Assembly (NCBI GenBank): GCA_002344125.1 | Contig: DDTQ01000006.1 | Coordinates: 62,001 to 126,000, forward strand | Direction: 5' to 3' | Origin: Ignavibacteria bacterium UBA2360 | GTDB lineage: Bacteria; Bacteroidota; Ignavibacteria; Tepidaquicellales; OLB5 | DNA length: 64,000 bases | In this document: positions 42,599 through 51,890 of the stretch, piece after piece | Layout of the letters: each line of letters starts with the position of its first letter | How positions within the stretch are numbered: position 1 is the stretch's first letter | Position numbers and translations under genes: made by a program | Notes under the pieces: generated by a model | Databases searched by the model: none | Seen by the model: only the letters and a program-made list of their open reading frames with translations | Told to the model about the DNA's origin: nothing

Positions 42599-44218
42599 TT
42601 ACTTCACGGTTTCGTTTGTAATAATGGTATCTTTTAAAAAAGAGCGTTTTTGTTCAGGGTAGTCTGTGCTGTAATGCAATCCCCGGGATTCTTTTCTCAT
42701 TAATGCTGATCTGATTATCATATAGGTGATCTGCGCCATATTTCGTAATTCCAGTAATTCTCTGTTCACACTGGTTTTTTTGTAGAATGTCTCAATTTCA
42801 TCCTTAATCAGCTTAATTCTTCTGAGCGCCCTGTGCAGCCTTAAGTTCGATCTTACAATGCCCACATAGTTCGACATTATCTGCTTAATTTCGTTCTTAT
42901 TTTGTGAAATTAAAATCCATTCTTCAGTATTATCCGTTCCGCTGGAATCCCAGTCAGGAATCTTCCCAACAGGCAATGCTGCACTGCTTTTGATCTCACT
43001 TTTGCAAACACGGGCCGCCTTATCTGCAAATACAAGCGCTTCAAGCAATGAATTGCTGGCAAGCCTGTTTGCCCCGTGAACGCCCGTCATGGAAGCTTCA
43101 CCAAGAACAAACAACGAGCCCAGGGAAGTTCTACCATTGAGATCACATACAATTCCTCCGCAGCTGTAATGTGCCGCGGGCACTACCGGTATCATATCTT
43201 TGGCGATATCAATACCAATTGATAAACATTTTTTGTAAATATACGGAAACTTATTCTTGATGGCATTTTTGCCGAGTGCTGTTATATCGAGGTAAACAAA
43301 ATCGATGCCATGCTTTTTCATCTCGCTGTCTATAGCGCGGGCAACTATATCCCGTGGTGCCAGCGAGCCGCGGCTATCATATTTAAACATGAACTCTGCG
43401 CCATCCGGAGTTTTTAGAACAGCGCCCGCGCCGCGCAAAGCTTCACTAATAAGAAATGACTGTGCCTCACCAGTGGTTACTTTGTTTTCATACAGGCTTG
43501 TCGGGTGGAACTGAACAAATTCCATGTTGCCGATCCTGCAGCCGCTTCTGTAGCCAATGGCAATGCCATCGCCTGTAGCAATAGCGGGATTCGTTGTATG
43601 CAGATATACCTGTCCTATACCGCCTGTGCAGATGACCGTTAACTTGGAAATAATTGTCTTTATTTCATCGTTGATCTCATCATATGCGTAGGCTCCAAAA
43701 CAAGTTTTGTTTTTGCGTGATTTTATTCCGGTGATGTTATGTTCTGTGATCAGATCGATCGCGGTGTGATGCTCAAGGACTGTGATGTTTTTATTTATAC
43801 CAATGTTATGAAGCAGCGCGCGTTCTATTTCTCTCCCTGTGAGGTCCTTTGCGTGAACTATACGCTTGCGTGAGTGTCCGCCTTCTCTGCCAAGATCAAG
43901 CTTGCCCTGCTCACGGCTGAAATTTACTCCAAGCTCTATCAGTTCACCAATTAAGTGCGGACCGTTCTTGACTATCTGCTCAACTGCACCGGTGTGGCAC
44001 AATCCCGCGCCGCACTCAAGGGTATCTTTTATATGAAGGTCGTATGAATCATCGGGTGATGTTACAGTCGCTATCCCGCCCTGCGCATAGTTTGTGTTGG
44101 ATTCAGCCTGGTCTTTTTTTGTTACAATTAAAACTTTCGCATATTTTGCGGCCTTAAGTGCGAATGATAAACCGGCTATCCCGCTTCCAATAACGAGTAT
44201 GTCAGTCTTGAGCCTCAA
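42599..44218 (-). CDS. nadB: L-aspartate oxidase
   Basis: NadB oxidises aspartate to iminoaspartate with FAD, the first step of NAD synthesis. It has 539 aa. It shows the FAD dinucleotide site GSGIAGLSFALKAAK at residues 12-26, NTNYAQGGIATV, the substrate stretch REGGHSRKRIVHAKDLTG near residue 120, FVQFHPTSLY near 240, and MTGVHGANRLASNSLLEALVF near 375. This order and the HPTSLY/GANRLASNS motifs separate it from succinate dehydrogenase. The gene is 3 bp after rng. The partner nadA is not in the window. Confidence 0.95.
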   Translation of the reverse strand: MRLKTDILVIGSGIAGLSFALKAAKYAKVLIVTKKDQAESNTNYAQGGIATVTSPDDSYDLHIKDTLECGAGLCHTGAVEQIVKNGPHLIGELIELGVNFSREQGKLDLGREGGHSRKRIVHAKDLTGREIERALLHNIGINKNITVLEHHTAIDLITEHNITGIKSRKNKTCFGAYAYDEINDEIKTIISKLTVICTGGIGQVYLHTTNPAIATGDGIAIGYRSGCRIGNMEFVQFHPTSLYENKVTTGEAQSFLISEALRGAGAVLKTPDGAEFMFKYDSRGSLAPRDIVARAIDSEMKKHGIDFVYLDITALGKNAIKNKFPYIYKKCLSIGIDIAKDMIPVVPAAHYSCGGIVCDLNGRTSLGSLFVLGEASMTGVHGANRLASNSLLEALVFADKAARVCKSEIKSSAALPVGKIPDWDSSGTDNTEEWILISQNKNEIKQIMSNYVGIVRSNLRLHRALRRIKLIKDEIETFYKKTSVNRELLELRNMAQITYMIIRSALMRKESRGLHYSTDYPEQKRSFLKDTIITNETVK

Positions 44219-44221
44219 TTG

Positions 44222-45790
44222 TTAAGAATACTTAGCTGTTAGATCTTCATTTGTTTTGGCGCGTATAAACCTGAAATCCTGGAATGATAACGAGGAGTCT
44301 TCTTCAAGTGAAATTCTTAAAAGGTACCTGAAGGCTATCTTGGTCATATTGCTTATTGTGCCTTCACGCAATGTGCTGTAAACCATCGGGTGCACTTTAA
44401 GTATAAGTTTCCCGGAAGGCTTGCTTTTATCAAGTTTGTAGCGTTTTATCCAGCGTTCAATTCTTGTGAGGATGTTGGTTGAGCTTTCAATTATACCGCT
44501 GCCGCCGCAAAGAGGGCATTGCTCTGTGATTGAGCGTACTACATTTTCTCTGACGCGCTGGCGCGTTATCTGTATGAGCCCGAATTCAGACATTGGCAGA
44601 AGTGTTACTTTAGCCCTGTCCTTCTTGAATTCTTTTTTCAGCTCATCATAAACTTTTTTCTTGTTCTTATCATCATACACATCTATAAAATCCACAACAA
44701 TTATTCCGCCAAGATCCCGGAGCCTTATCTGTCTTACAATTTCCCTCGAGGCATCAAGATTGGTTTTAAGAGAGTTTGTTTCCTGGTCTTTGCTCTTTGC
44801 GTACTTTCCGCTGTTAACGTCAATTACGTACATCGCTTCGGTCTTTTCTATAATTAAATGACCGCCAATCTTCAATGGTACGCGTTTACTTAATGTCTGG
44901 TGTATCTCAGCTTCAATGCCGTATATATCAAAAAGCGCTTTGTTGCCTTTGTACAACTCAACTTTATTGAGCAGGTCAGGGGAATTCACTTTCACATACT
45001 GCTGAATTTCTTTGAACAGTTTCTTGGAATCAACCAGTACTTTTTCAACATCATCCCTGAAGAGATCACGGATAACACTTGTAGTTACTGTGAGATCTTT
45101 GTATAACAGGGCAGGGGGGGTACCGGTTTTTATCTGCTTTTCAATATCCTTCCAGATATTATAAAGCGTTTCCAGATCTTCAACAATGGCTTTATCATCC
45201 TGTTCCTCGGCAACGGTTCTTAATATCGCGCCGAATTCCAGACCCTTGGAATTCCTGTAGTTCCTTACAATATTTTTCAGCCTGCGCTTTTCGCGCATGT
45301 TCTGTATCTGCTTTGATGCGTTGACTTTATTTTCGAAGGGTAAAAATACGAGGTACCTGCCGGGCAGTGAGACCTTTGAAGTCACTCTAACGCCCTTATT
45401 GCCTACAGGCTCTTTTGTTATCTGTACAATTATTCTTTGTCCGCGCTCAAGTCTCGGCATCTGCCTTCTGCGCTGCTGCTTTTGCGGCGGCGGCGTATCT
45501 TCTTCATCGTCGTCGTCATCCACTTCGGAATCATCGCCCAGCAGGGCCTTCATATCCTCTGCCTGGTCGCCAACATCGCTGAAATGCAGGAACGCGTCCT
45601 GCTTGAAGCCAAGATCGATAAATGCCGCTTTAATACCGGGAATCACTTTTGCGACTTTCCCAAGGTAAATATCGCCAATGACGCGCTCGTAATCTTCATT
45701 TTCAATGAAGAGTTCACTTAGCTTACCGTCTTCCGTAATGGCTATACGGTTTTCTTCATCATTTGAATTGATGACAATTTCTTTTTTCAT
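44222..45790 (-). CDS. rng: Ribonuclease G/E family endoribonuclease
   Basis: This RNase processes rRNA and mRNA 5' to AU-rich sites. At 522 aa it has the RNase G length, without the RNase E scaffold. The S1 domain near residue 38-130 holds an acidic insertion (DDSEVDDDDDEED) followed by PPPQKQQRRRQMPR. The catalytic Mg Asp residues are in YVIDVNSGK and IIVVDFIDVYD. The zinc-link Cys pair is CPLCGG near residue 430. Most Bacteroidota members look like this. It shares a transcript with nadB (3 bp gap), an arrangement I do not know as standard. Confidence 0.93.
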   Translation of the reverse strand: MKKEIVINSNDEENRIAITEDGKLSELFIENEDYERVIGDIYLGKVAKVIPGIKAAFIDLGFKQDAFLHFSDVGDQAEDMKALLGDDSEVDDDDDEEDTPPPQKQQRRRQMPRLERGQRIIVQITKEPVGNKGVRVTSKVSLPGRYLVFLPFENKVNASKQIQNMREKRRLKNIVRNYRNSKGLEFGAILRTVAEEQDDKAIVEDLETLYNIWKDIEKQIKTGTPPALLYKDLTVTTSVIRDLFRDDVEKVLVDSKKLFKEIQQYVKVNSPDLLNKVELYKGNKALFDIYGIEAEIHQTLSKRVPLKIGGHLIIEKTEAMYVIDVNSGKYAKSKDQETNSLKTNLDASREIVRQIRLRDLGGIIVVDFIDVYDDKNKKKVYDELKKEFKKDRAKVTLLPMSEFGLIQITRQRVRENVVRSITEQCPLCGGSGIIESSTNILTRIERWIKRYKLDKSKPSGKLILKVHPMVYSTLREGTISNMTKIAFRYLLRISLEEDSSLSFQDFRFIRAKTNEDLTAKYS

Positions 45791-45870
45791 TCGAGATCCA
45801 TGTTAACTCACTTCGTAATCAGACTTTAGCACACGCATAAACTGATCTTAAAGCAGTGCAAACTCCTGTC

Positions 45871-47154
45871 TTAGGAGTTCATACTCTTCAAGAATTCTTT
45901 GTTGTGCTTGGTCCCTTTCATTTTTCCTAAAAGGAATTCCATTGCTTCAACCTGTGAGAAATCACTGAGGATCTTTCTGAGCAGCCATACTTTTGAGAGT
46001 TCTTCCTGGTCTAAGAGAAGTTCTTCTTTCCTTGTGCCTGATTTATTGAGATCAATAGCGGGGAAAATTCTCTTATCGGCAAGTTTTCTGTCAAGAACTA
46101 TTTCCATGTTACCGGTACCTTTAAACTCCTCAAAGATAACTTCATCCATACGGCTTCCGGTTTCAACCAGCGCAGTTGCTATAATAGTTAAACTGCCGCC
46201 TTCTTCAATATTTCTTGCAGCTCCGAAAAATCTTTTTGGTCTGTGCAATGCATTCGCGTCCACACCGCCGGAAAGTATCTTTCCGCTGTGCGGTACCACT
46301 GTGTTATGAGCCCTTGCAAGACGGGTAATACTATCAAGTAGTATTACAACATCCTTCTTGGCTTCAGTTAGCCTCTTGGCTTTTTCAAGAACTATATCAC
46401 TTACCTGTACGTGCCTTTCAGGCGGCTCGTCAAAAGTTGAGCTTATCACTTCTGCCCTTACAGAGCGTTCCATATCTGTTACTTCTTCAGGACGCTCGTC
46501 TATCAATAGGACGATAAGTTCAACATCAGGCTGGTTCTTGGCAATAGCGTTGGCAATTTGCTGAAGCAAAATTGTTTTTCCTGCCTTAGGCGGTGAAACT
46601 ATCATGCCCCTGTTTCCTTTACCAATTGGTGTAAACAGGTTCATGATCCTTGTAGCGTACTCTCCCGGGGCTGATTCAAGGTTAAGCCTTTCGTTGGCAT
46701 ACAGTGGCGTGAGGTTATCGAACAGAGTTCTCTCGCGCATCTTTTCCGGCTCAACGCCGTTAACCTTATCAACCCTTAACAGGGCAAAGAACCTTTCGCC
46801 GTCTTTGGGAGGTCTTACCTGCCCGCTTACGGTATCGCCGGTCCTTAAGGCGAATTTTTTGATCTGTGATGGTGATACATAAACATCATCAGGTGATGAG
46901 AGATAGTTATAATCTGATGATCTTAAAAAACCGTACCCGTCCGGCAGTACATCAAGAACGCCTTTGCTGAATGCTACGCCGTCATTCTGTGTGCCTGACT
47001 CAAGTATCTTGTAGATCAGGTCCTGTTTTCTGAGATCACTGTAATCGCTGATGTTCAAATTCTTTGCAAGGTCGTAAAGCTCACCTATTTTTTTCTTCTT
47101 AAGTTCAGCTAAATCCATAGAAGGCTTTAAATCATCTTTTTTATCTGATGCCAT
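45871..47154 (-). CDS. rho: Transcription termination factor Rho
   Basis: Rho is the hexameric RNA-dependent helicase for factor-dependent termination. It has 427 aa. A Rho_N helical domain is followed by an RNA-binding cold-shock-like fold (GVLDVLPDGYGFLRSSDYNY, the primary site). The P-loop is SPPKAGKTILLQ near residue 187, Walker B is VILLDSITRLARAHN, the R-loop/Q-loop region SGGVDANALHRPKRFFGAARN and the arginine region IDLNKSGTRKEELL follow. It has the compact form, lacking the long N-terminal insertion common in Bacteroidetes. It is preceded by a strong promoter and a 146-base leader, as fits autoregulation. Confidence 0.97.
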   Translation of the reverse strand: MASDKKDDLKPSMDLAELKKKKIGELYDLAKNLNISDYSDLRKQDLIYKILESGTQNDGVAFSKGVLDVLPDGYGFLRSSDYNYLSSPDDVYVSPSQIKKFALRTGDTVSGQVRPPKDGERFFALLRVDKVNGVEPEKMRERTLFDNLTPLYANERLNLESAPGEYATRIMNLFTPIGKGNRGMIVSPPKAGKTILLQQIANAIAKNQPDVELIVLLIDERPEEVTDMERSVRAEVISSTFDEPPERHVQVSDIVLEKAKRLTEAKKDVVILLDSITRLARAHNTVVPHSGKILSGGVDANALHRPKRFFGAARNIEEGGSLTIIATALVETGSRMDEVIFEEFKGTGNMEIVLDRKLADKRIFPAIDLNKSGTRKEELLLDQEELSKVWLLRKILSDFSQVEAMEFLLGKMKGTKHNKEFLKSMNS

Positions 47155-47300
47155 AATACACTTTAATTTTATTTGTTAGTTTTAGATTTGATATAACCGG
47201 AAAGCGATATTTGGATAAATTATAGTTTGGATAACTTAGAAAGTATGCGATTTTTTCAGATTATTTAAATCCGGGTTGTTTTTGATGTGTTAATTACCTA

Positions 47301-47331
47301 CAAATATACAAAACTATGCCGTATTATACAA
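47301..47331 (-). promoter_or_regulatory. Sigma-A promoter of rho (TTG-N20-TATATTTG)
   Basis: On the minus strand TTG (47331-47329) lies exactly 20 bases before TATATTTG (47308-47301). The remaining leader to the rho start is about 140 bases, room for the autogenous control known for rho in other bacteria. Confidence 0.72.
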
Positions 47332-47350
47332 TAGTCATATTAAAAAATTG

Positions 47351-47383
47351 TTGGCTATTTCTGCAAATTTTTCATTATTTTTG
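47351..47383 (+). promoter_or_regulatory. Probable promoter of nfeD
   Basis: TATTTTTG (47376-47383) matches TAnnTTTG; TTG at 47351-47353 is at a slightly long 22-bp spacing. It faces away from the rho promoter, so the 280-bp gap is a divergent control region. Confidence 0.5.
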
Positions 47384-47433
47384 TTTACAATCAATATAAT
47401 TTTTCATCAATTAACCCAAAGGATAATATACCG

Positions 47434-48726
47434 GTGATCAACTTTCTAAGATCAATTCTAATTTTACTTGTTTTCAGCGCGGCAGTTTACTGCCAGGAGG
47501 GGCCGGTGATATATGTCATAAAGATTGATGGCTCCATAAATCCTTCTTCGGCGGATTTTATCCGCAAAAGCATCGAAGAAGCTAAGAACAAAAAAGCTGA
47601 GTGTCTCGTGATACAGCTCAATACTCCCGGTGGATTGCTTAAATCCACAAGGTATATTGTAAGCGATATATTAACCGCGCCTATTCCCGTTATTGTTTAC
47701 GTATCACCCGGGGGAGCGCAATCTGCCAGCGCCGGCGTATTCATAACTCTGGCATCACACATTGCCGTTATGGCGCCCGGAACAAATATTGGCGCATCGC
47801 ACCCTGTGAGCGGCGATGGAAGTAAAATGGATTCCACGATGAACGAAAAGGTAACCAACGATGCCGCAGCGTTCATCCGCTCCATAAGCGAAAAGCGCAA
47901 GCGCAATGTTAAATGGAGCGAAGATGCAGTGAGAAATAGTGTTTCCATAACTGAAACCGAAGCCTTGCGTGATAGCGTGATAGATCTTGTTGCGGCTGAT
48001 ATGAATGAACTCCTTGCAAAAGTTGATGGAAGGGAAGTGGAAACATCAACCGGCAAAAGAATACTCAACACAAAGAACTTTATGGTCGTAAACTACGAAG
48101 AGAACTGGTTCCAGAAATTCCTGGGTATAATTAGCGACCCTAACATTGCGTACATTCTCATGATGATAGGTATGTCCGGTATCATGCTTGAGCTTTATAA
48201 CCCCGGGGCAATTTTGCCGGGTGTTGTGGGAGCTATTTGTATATTGCTCGGTTTGTATGGACTGCATACACTTCCTATTAACTATGCCGGTGCCGGGTTG
48301 ATCCTGCTGGCGATAATTTTATTCATTGCCGAAATAAAAGTTACAAGCTACGGTATGCTTACCGTAGCGGGAGTCATCTCGCTGTTTATAGGCTCAATGA
48401 TGCTGATTGATACTGGCAACTCGCCGCTTGAAGCGGCTGTTGATATTTCAATGGGCGTTATAATCACTACAGTTGTTATTCTTGGTGGACTTTTTTCGCT
48501 GTTAGGATGGCTTGTAGTACGCACTTACAGAAGGAAAGCTATGACGGGTGAATCAGGAATGATCGGCGAAATTGGCGAAGTGTTTGTAGATATTATCAAC
48601 GGCAAAGGTACAGTTAAGGTGTTAGGCGAAATTTGGAAAGCAGAAGCCGAAGGCAATATTGCCAGAGGCGATAAAGTGAAAGTAGTTGAAGTAAAGGATC
48701 TGACGATTGTAGTTCAAAAGGTATAG
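47434..48726 (+). CDS. NfeD-family membrane-bound serine protease (long form, ClpP-like)
   Basis: This 430-aa protein has a signal peptide and a ClpP-like protease domain: LNTPGGLLKSTRYIV near residue 66 and VYVSPGGAQSASAGVFITLASHIAVMAPGTNIGASHP, with catalytic Ser in SASAG and Lys in the later region. Four to five membrane helices follow near residues 230-360, and a C-terminal OB-fold NfeD domain (GEIGEVFVDIINGKGTVKVLGE, IWKAEAEGNIARGDKVKVVEV). The start is GTG. The slipin gene downstream (235 bp) is its usual partner: the protease cleaves the C-terminal hydrophobic end of slipin in characterised archaeal pairs. Confidence 0.92.
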   Translation: MINFLRSILILLVFSAAVYCQEGPVIYVIKIDGSINPSSADFIRKSIEEAKNKKAECLVIQLNTPGGLLKSTRYIVSDILTAPIPVIVYVSPGGAQSASAGVFITLASHIAVMAPGTNIGASHPVSGDGSKMDSTMNEKVTNDAAAFIRSISEKRKRNVKWSEDAVRNSVSITETEALRDSVIDLVAADMNELLAKVDGREVETSTGKRILNTKNFMVVNYEENWFQKFLGIISDPNIAYILMMIGMSGIMLELYNPGAILPGVVGAICILLGLYGLHTLPINYAGAGLILLAIILFIAEIKVTSYGMLTVAGVISLFIGSMMLIDTGNSPLEAAVDISMGVIITTVVILGGLFSLLGWLVVRTYRRKAMTGESGMIGEIGEVFVDIINGKGTVKVLGEIWKAEAEGNIARGDKVKVVEVKDLTIVVQKV

Positions 48727-48961
48727 AGTCGAACCCTCACCCCCCAGCCCCTCTCCCAAAGGGAGAGGGGAGCAATAACTTAAAGTTTTGGGTTCCCCCT
48801 CTCTTCTCAGGAGAGGGGGGCAGGGGGTGAGGTCTCAAAGAGTTTTGAAATTCCCCTCTTGAGAGGGGTGGCTTCACCGAAGGTGAAGACGGGGTGTGTT
48901 AAGATTCATTTTCCAATTTGCAAACAGAATATTAATTAAATTTAAACCATAAGGAGACAAC
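48727..48961. repeat. Repeat-filled gap between nfeD and slipin
   Basis: Three hairpins stand in a row: CCCCTCTCCC-AAA-GGGAGAGGGG near 48750-48771, CCCCCTCTC-TTCTCA-GGAGAGGGGG near 48796-48818, and CCCCTCTT-GAGAGGGG near 48853-48868, with GCTTCACC-GAA-GGTGAAG at 48871-48889. The 20 bases at 48850-48869 are the exact reverse complement of 744-763. The tail GGGGTGTGTT is also shared. There is no gene; the last bases carry the slipin ribosome site (AAGGAG). Confidence 0.72.
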
Positions 48962-49735
48962 ATGGAGGCAGTAATAATAACGTTTTTGTTCTTTGTATTC
49001 CTTTTCTTTGTTATTATACTTTTCAGTATGATAAAGGTATTAAGGGAGTATGAAAGAGGCGTAATTTTCCGTTTGGGCAGATTTTCGCAAACCAAGGGTC
49101 CCGGACTAATAATCCTCATCCCATTCATAGATAAAATGATAAAAGTAAGTCTGCGTACACTTGTAATGGATGTTCCTTCACAGGATATAGTTACCAAGGA
49201 TAACATTTCAGTAAAAGTGAACGCGGTTGTTTACTTCCGCGTGCTGCAGCCTGAAAAAGCTGTGATAGAAGTACAGGACTTCCTCTTCGCGACATCACAG
49301 ATAGCGCAAACAACTCTAAGGAGCGTACTTGGTCAGTCAGAAATGGATGAACTCTTAAGCGAACGTGATGAGATAAACAAAAAGCTGCAGGTAATTATTG
49401 ATGACCACACAGAACCGTGGGGAATAAAAGTATCAAACGTAGAAGTTAAACAGATCGATCTTCCGATAGAAATGCAGCGCGCTATGGCGCGCCAGGCTGA
49501 GGCCGAAAGGGAACGCCGCGCTAAGGTTATTCACGCTGATGGTGAGTTCCAGGCTTCACAACGTCTTGCTGACGCAGCGGAAGTAATAAATAAACAGCCG
49601 ATATCATTACAACTTCGCTATTTGCAGACATTAACCGAAATAGCAACAGAGAAGAATTCAACTATCATCTTCCCATTACCTGTTGATATAATATCACAGT
49701 TCATGAAGATGGTCGATAGCGGCAATAAGAAGTAA
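48962..49735 (+). CDS. SPFH/stomatin-family protein (slipin)
   Basis: This is a 257-aa membrane-anchored scaffold protein. A single hairpin-like hydrophobic N-terminus (VIITFLFFVFLFFVIILFSMI) is followed by the SPFH domain: YERGVIFRLGRFSQTKGPGL, DVPSQDIVTKDNISVKVNAV, then VQDFLFATSQIAQTTLRSVLG. A long charged coiled coil follows (MQRAMARQAEAERERRAKVI) and the slipin C-terminal part (TLTEIATEKNSTIIFPLP). A strong AAGGAG site sets the start. It forms the usual pair with the NfeD protease upstream; together they are thought to act in membrane microdomain quality control. Confidence 0.94.
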   Translation: MEAVIITFLFFVFLFFVIILFSMIKVLREYERGVIFRLGRFSQTKGPGLIILIPFIDKMIKVSLRTLVMDVPSQDIVTKDNISVKVNAVVYFRVLQPEKAVIEVQDFLFATSQIAQTTLRSVLGQSEMDELLSERDEINKKLQVIIDDHTEPWGIKVSNVEVKQIDLPIEMQRAMARQAEAERERRAKVIHADGEFQASQRLADAAEVINKQPISLQLRYLQTLTEIATEKNSTIIFPLPVDIISQFMKMVDSGNKK

Positions 49736-49798
49736 GATAGAAATTTACTTATTCTACTAAAAGAGCGGCAAATGGAAATTTTCTCAAAATTCTGTTAA

Positions 49799-50000
49799 CC
49801 CCGGCTTTTAAGCCGGGGTCATTGCGAATCCAAACTGAAATTGGGCTTTAGCCCTGACTCATTTATGATAAATTGATTTTTTAACTCAGACTGAAATGCT
49901 CCCTTTTTTTTATAAACTCTGTGTGGATTTGATAATGATAATATAGTTCTTAACACATCGGATGACTTGAAGCATGACTGCTGGCGCAGTTCATCCGATG
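49799..50000. repeat. Hairpin repeats downstream of slipin and dnaG
   Basis: This convergent gap contains CCCCGGCTT-TT-AAGCCGGGG (49799-49818), GGGCT-TT-AGCCC (49843-49854) and an inverted repeat CATCGGATGA/TCATCCGATG (49956-49965 and 49991-50000) with a 25-base interior. The first two share the CTTTAG-style centre seen in hairpins at 39.6 kb. There is no clear T-run, so terminator function is doubtful. Confidence 0.6.
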
Positions 50001-50004
50001 AGTA

Positions 50005-51834
50005 TTACAACGACTTCATACTATTCTCTATCTGCATCTGCTCACGGCGGAGGGTTTGCTGCTCGGTAAGCAGCTGAAGGATATCAGGGGAAGTGCTATC
50101 AATTGATTTGATCCTTGCCTCAATTTCTTTTATGGTATTTTTTATATTGGTGAGCTTTAATTGACTCAATACCTGCTTTGCTTCATTTAAATAATTCCTG
50201 TTTTTACCGGCCTGCATAACATAGTTATCATCAAGCAGCGATTTGCCTATAACACTCTTGGCTTCTTCATCCTGAAATTCTGTGAATAACTGGTTAAGTG
50301 CAAGCTTTTCAGGGGAATCAATATTCATCATCAGGTAATTTACAATCTTCCGTACCGTATCATTCTTTACCAGGTCAAGCTCAAGCTCGTTCATCAGCAT
50401 TTGCTTTGTCTGCGCGTCTGAATCAACCAGCAGCCTTATGAGCACAAGCTCCACAGCAGAAAACTTTGTATTTTTTTCTTTTACAGGCGCAGCGGATTTT
50501 TCATTCAATAATTCACGCTCATTATATTGCGGGCGGCTCTTCACTTTTAGTACAGATTCAAGCTCCTTGCGGATAATGCTTTCATATATCGAAAACTTCT
50601 CCGCTATACCCTTTACATAAAAATCACGCTTGATAGCGTCACGCATTTTGGCAATGAGCCCTATTATTTCCCGAACAAATTCAGTCTTGCCCTCAGGTGA
50701 GTTCATCTTACCGTCTGATTCATACCGTTCTGCAATGTAATCAATCACAGAAAGTCTGTTTGCAAGCAAATGCTCAAACCCGCTTAGTCCGTTCTTTTTA
50801 ATGTACGTGTCAGGGTCATCGCCAAAGGGAAGCTCGAGAATACTTACTGATATATCATTTTCGATCAATATTTCAATTGCTCTGCGTGAAGCGTTTTGAC
50901 CCGCCAGGTCAGCATCGTAAACTACAACAACTTCACGGGTGTAGCGATGGAGTATTTTGGTATGTAATTGCGTGAGCGAGGTCCCGCTTGAAGCCACAAC
51001 GTTTTCTATGCCGTTCTGGTATAACGAAATTAGATCCATGTAGCCTTCTACAAGAATGGCGAAGCCTTTTTGCTTAATGGGACCCTTCGCGAAGTTAAGT
51101 CCGTACAGCGTTTTGCTTTTATTATATATACGGGTTTCGGGTGAATTGATATATTTAGCTTCTTCGGTAGCTTCATCATACATACGCCTGCCGCCAAAGC
51201 CTACAACTTTACCTGATTCGTTAAATATAGGGAACATCAGCCTGCCTCGAAAGCGGTCACGTATTTCACCCGCGCCAAGTACGAGTACAACTCCGGCATT
51301 CTGCAGGTCTTCTGTTGTGAAGTCATTTTCAAATTCACGGAAGAGCGCGTCTTTATCACGGGGTGAGTAGCCCAGTCCGAATTTTGTGATCGTATCATCT
51401 TTCAACCCGCGTTCATTAAGATACTCTTTTGCATAAGCGCCTTCGCGGCTCATAAGTTTATCGTAGAAGTATTTACCCGCTTTGCGGTTAATATCGTAGT
51501 ATAGCTCAATTTTGTTTTTATCCGGATCGTATGGCTCGTCCTCAAATTCAGTGGTAACATTTGCCTTATCCGCAAGCAGTTTCACTGCGTCAAAAAATGT
51601 CATGTTCTCGGTATCCATAATAAAGGTGAACATATTACCGCTTTTGCCGCACCCAAAACAATGATATACGCCCTTTTCCTGCGATACGCTGAATGACGGA
51701 GTTTTTTCTTCGTGAAAAGGACACCTGCCCATGAAACTTCTGCCCGCTTTGCGAAGGGGAGTGTATGCCGATATCACATCAACTATATCAAGCGATGAGG
51801 ATATTTCGTCTATTTTTGTTTGTGGGATCTTCAT
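50005..51834 (-). CDS. dnaG: DNA primase
   Basis: DnaG makes RNA primers at replication forks. It has 609 aa, the normal length. The N-terminal zinc-binding domain has CPFHEEKTPSFSVSQEKGVYHCFGCG (short forms CPFHEEKTPSF and HCFGCG; ligands Cys, His, Cys, Cys). The TOPRIM core has the motif LVEGYMDLISL near residue 250 and VVVYDADLAGQNASRRAIEI near 305. The C-terminal helicase-binding region is present and less conserved. It stands alone; a convergent repeat gap separates it from slipin. rpsU and rpoD, its usual partners in many bacteria, are not adjacent. Confidence 0.97.
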   Translation of the reverse strand: MKIPQTKIDEISSSLDIVDVISAYTPLRKAGRSFMGRCPFHEEKTPSFSVSQEKGVYHCFGCGKSGNMFTFIMDTENMTFFDAVKLLADKANVTTEFEDEPYDPDKNKIELYYDINRKAGKYFYDKLMSREGAYAKEYLNERGLKDDTITKFGLGYSPRDKDALFREFENDFTTEDLQNAGVVLVLGAGEIRDRFRGRLMFPIFNESGKVVGFGGRRMYDEATEEAKYINSPETRIYNKSKTLYGLNFAKGPIKQKGFAILVEGYMDLISLYQNGIENVVASSGTSLTQLHTKILHRYTREVVVVYDADLAGQNASRRAIEILIENDISVSILELPFGDDPDTYIKKNGLSGFEHLLANRLSVIDYIAERYESDGKMNSPEGKTEFVREIIGLIAKMRDAIKRDFYVKGIAEKFSIYESIIRKELESVLKVKSRPQYNERELLNEKSAAPVKEKNTKFSAVELVLIRLLVDSDAQTKQMLMNELELDLVKNDTVRKIVNYLMMNIDSPEKLALNQLFTEFQDEEAKSVIGKSLLDDNYVMQAGKNRNYLNEAKQVLSQLKLTNIKNTIKEIEARIKSIDSTSPDILQLLTEQQTLRREQMQIENSMKSL

Positions 51835-51890
51835 TGATCATATGAACAAGGGGTTGCAACCCCTTGTTTGAAAATTTCAGGGTTTATTGT

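Noticed and set aside
49956..50000. Terminator after dnaG
   Set aside because: The inverted repeat has a 25-base interior and no T-run on the transcribed strand.
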